Shown piece by piece: positions 63,628 through 64,000 of a stretch of 64,000 bases of DNA. How positions within the stretch are numbered: the stretch's first letter is position 1; each line of letters opens with the position of its first letter. The stretch comes from Hymenobacter lucidus (GTDB lineage Bacteria; Bacteroidota; Bacteroidia; Cytophagales; Hymenobacteraceae). Where the stretch lies: assembly GCF_020447265.1 (NCBI RefSeq), contig NZ_JAJADR010000001.1, positions 186,001-250,000 of the forward strand. The letters are read 5' to 3'. The notes beneath the pieces were generated by a model, which was not told the DNA's origin, searched no databases, and saw nothing but the letters and a program-made list of their open reading frames with translations. Made by a program: the position numbers and the translations under genes.

Positions 63628-64000
63628 CTACAGCGCTGTGACGGGTACGGCCGTAGCGTCGTAGTTCAGGTTTGGCGACAACCACCGCTCCAGCTCGGCT
63701 ACCGGCATGTTTTTGCGCCGGGCAATGTCCTCGACCTGGTCGCGCCCGATTTTGCCCAGACCAAAGTAGCGGGAGTCGGGGTGGGCGTAGTAGAGGCCAC
63801 TAACTGAGGAGGCCGGGTACATGGCCAGGTTTTCGGTGAGCTGGATGCCGGTTTGCTGGTCGGCGTCGAGCAACTGGAACAGGGTGATTTTCTCGGTGTG
63901 GTCGGGGCAGCCGGGGTAGCCGGGCGCGGGCCGTACGCCGCGGTATTTCTCCTGAATCAGCTCTTCCTTGGTCAGCTTTTCGTCGGCTGAGTACCCCCAG
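63628..64000 (-). CDS. metH: Cobalamin-dependent methionine synthase MetH, C-terminal end
   Basis: Only the last 124 codons are in the window; the gene continues past base 64000. They belong to the SAM-binding activation domain: [18 protein letters not shown], then [31 protein letters not shown], split by the usual landmarks. This domain binds SAM during reductive reactivation of the cobalamin enzyme. It is followed on the same strand by metF. Confidence 0.95.
   Translation of the reverse strand, partial: WGYSADEKLTKEELIQEKYRGVRPAPGYPGCPDHTEKITLFQLLDADQQTGIQLTENLAMYPASSVSGLYYAHPDSRYFGLGKIGRDQVEDIARRKNMPVAELERWLSPNLNYDATAVPVTAL

Overview
The window looks like chromosome from a GC-rich member of the Bacteroidota, most likely Hymenobacter or a close relative in the Cytophagales. 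The evidence is a SusC/SusD pair, a Por-type (type IX secretion) C-terminal sorting domain, a DUF5686 outer-membrane protein, a TamL-type lipoprotein Omp85 next to TamB, and several promoter-like sites matching the Bacteroidota -7 motif TAnnTTTG. No rRNA, tRNA, CRISPR array, prophage or intact insertion sequence was recognised.

Bases 1-13095 form a beta-glucan utilisation locus: the end of a secreted GH5 enzyme with a CBM6 module, a GH3 beta-glucosidase lipoprotein, SusC, SusD, a PKD-domain surface lipoprotein and a GH16 endo-glucanase. An FucP/GluP-type sugar permease, galactokinase and a GH43 enzyme follow. No hybrid two-component system or SusR is visible. Instead the locus contains a 7TMR-DISM membrane sensor whose cytoplasmic end is a zinc ribbon and helical region like the DNA-binding part of IS1595-family transposases. 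This is the most unusual protein in the window and a candidate regulator of the locus.

Bases 18-43 kb are mainly envelope and signalling genes. They include the DUF5686 barrel protein, a membrane protein with a carboxypeptidase-regulatory domain, two adjacent Roadblock/LC7-like proteins, a dithiol flavoprotein, a large type IX-secreted beta-helix protein, a two-CBM20 4-alpha-glucanotransferase, the tamB-tamL pair, a possible Tdi1/DUF1851-type protein and a soluble multi-PAS histidine kinase.

Bases 43-58 kb are a molybdenum-cofactor district. They encode an FdhF/YdeP-type molybdoenzyme, a small DUF7009-like protein, FdhD, MoeB-rhodanese, a MOT1-type molybdate permease, MoaA, MoaD, MoaE, a MobB-like/MobA fusion, MoaC and MoeA. 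ClpP, an ECF sigma factor with a small partner, and an alpha/beta hydrolase interrupt the set. The enzymes cover GTP to precursor Z (MoaA, MoaC), sulfur addition (MoeB, MoaD, MoaE), metal insertion (MoeA), nucleotide attachment (MobA) and delivery to the client enzyme (FdhD). No MogA/MoaB is present.

This district and the following housekeeping stretch (DUF2007 protein, amidase, lipoprotein, TonB-domain protein, TPR protein, metF, end of metH) contain many different palindromic intergenic repeats. They include a five-unit 41-bp array and two inverted copies of a ~160-bp MITE-like element that bracket six Moco biosynthesis genes. All family assignments come from reading motifs in the translated sequence; no database search was run.
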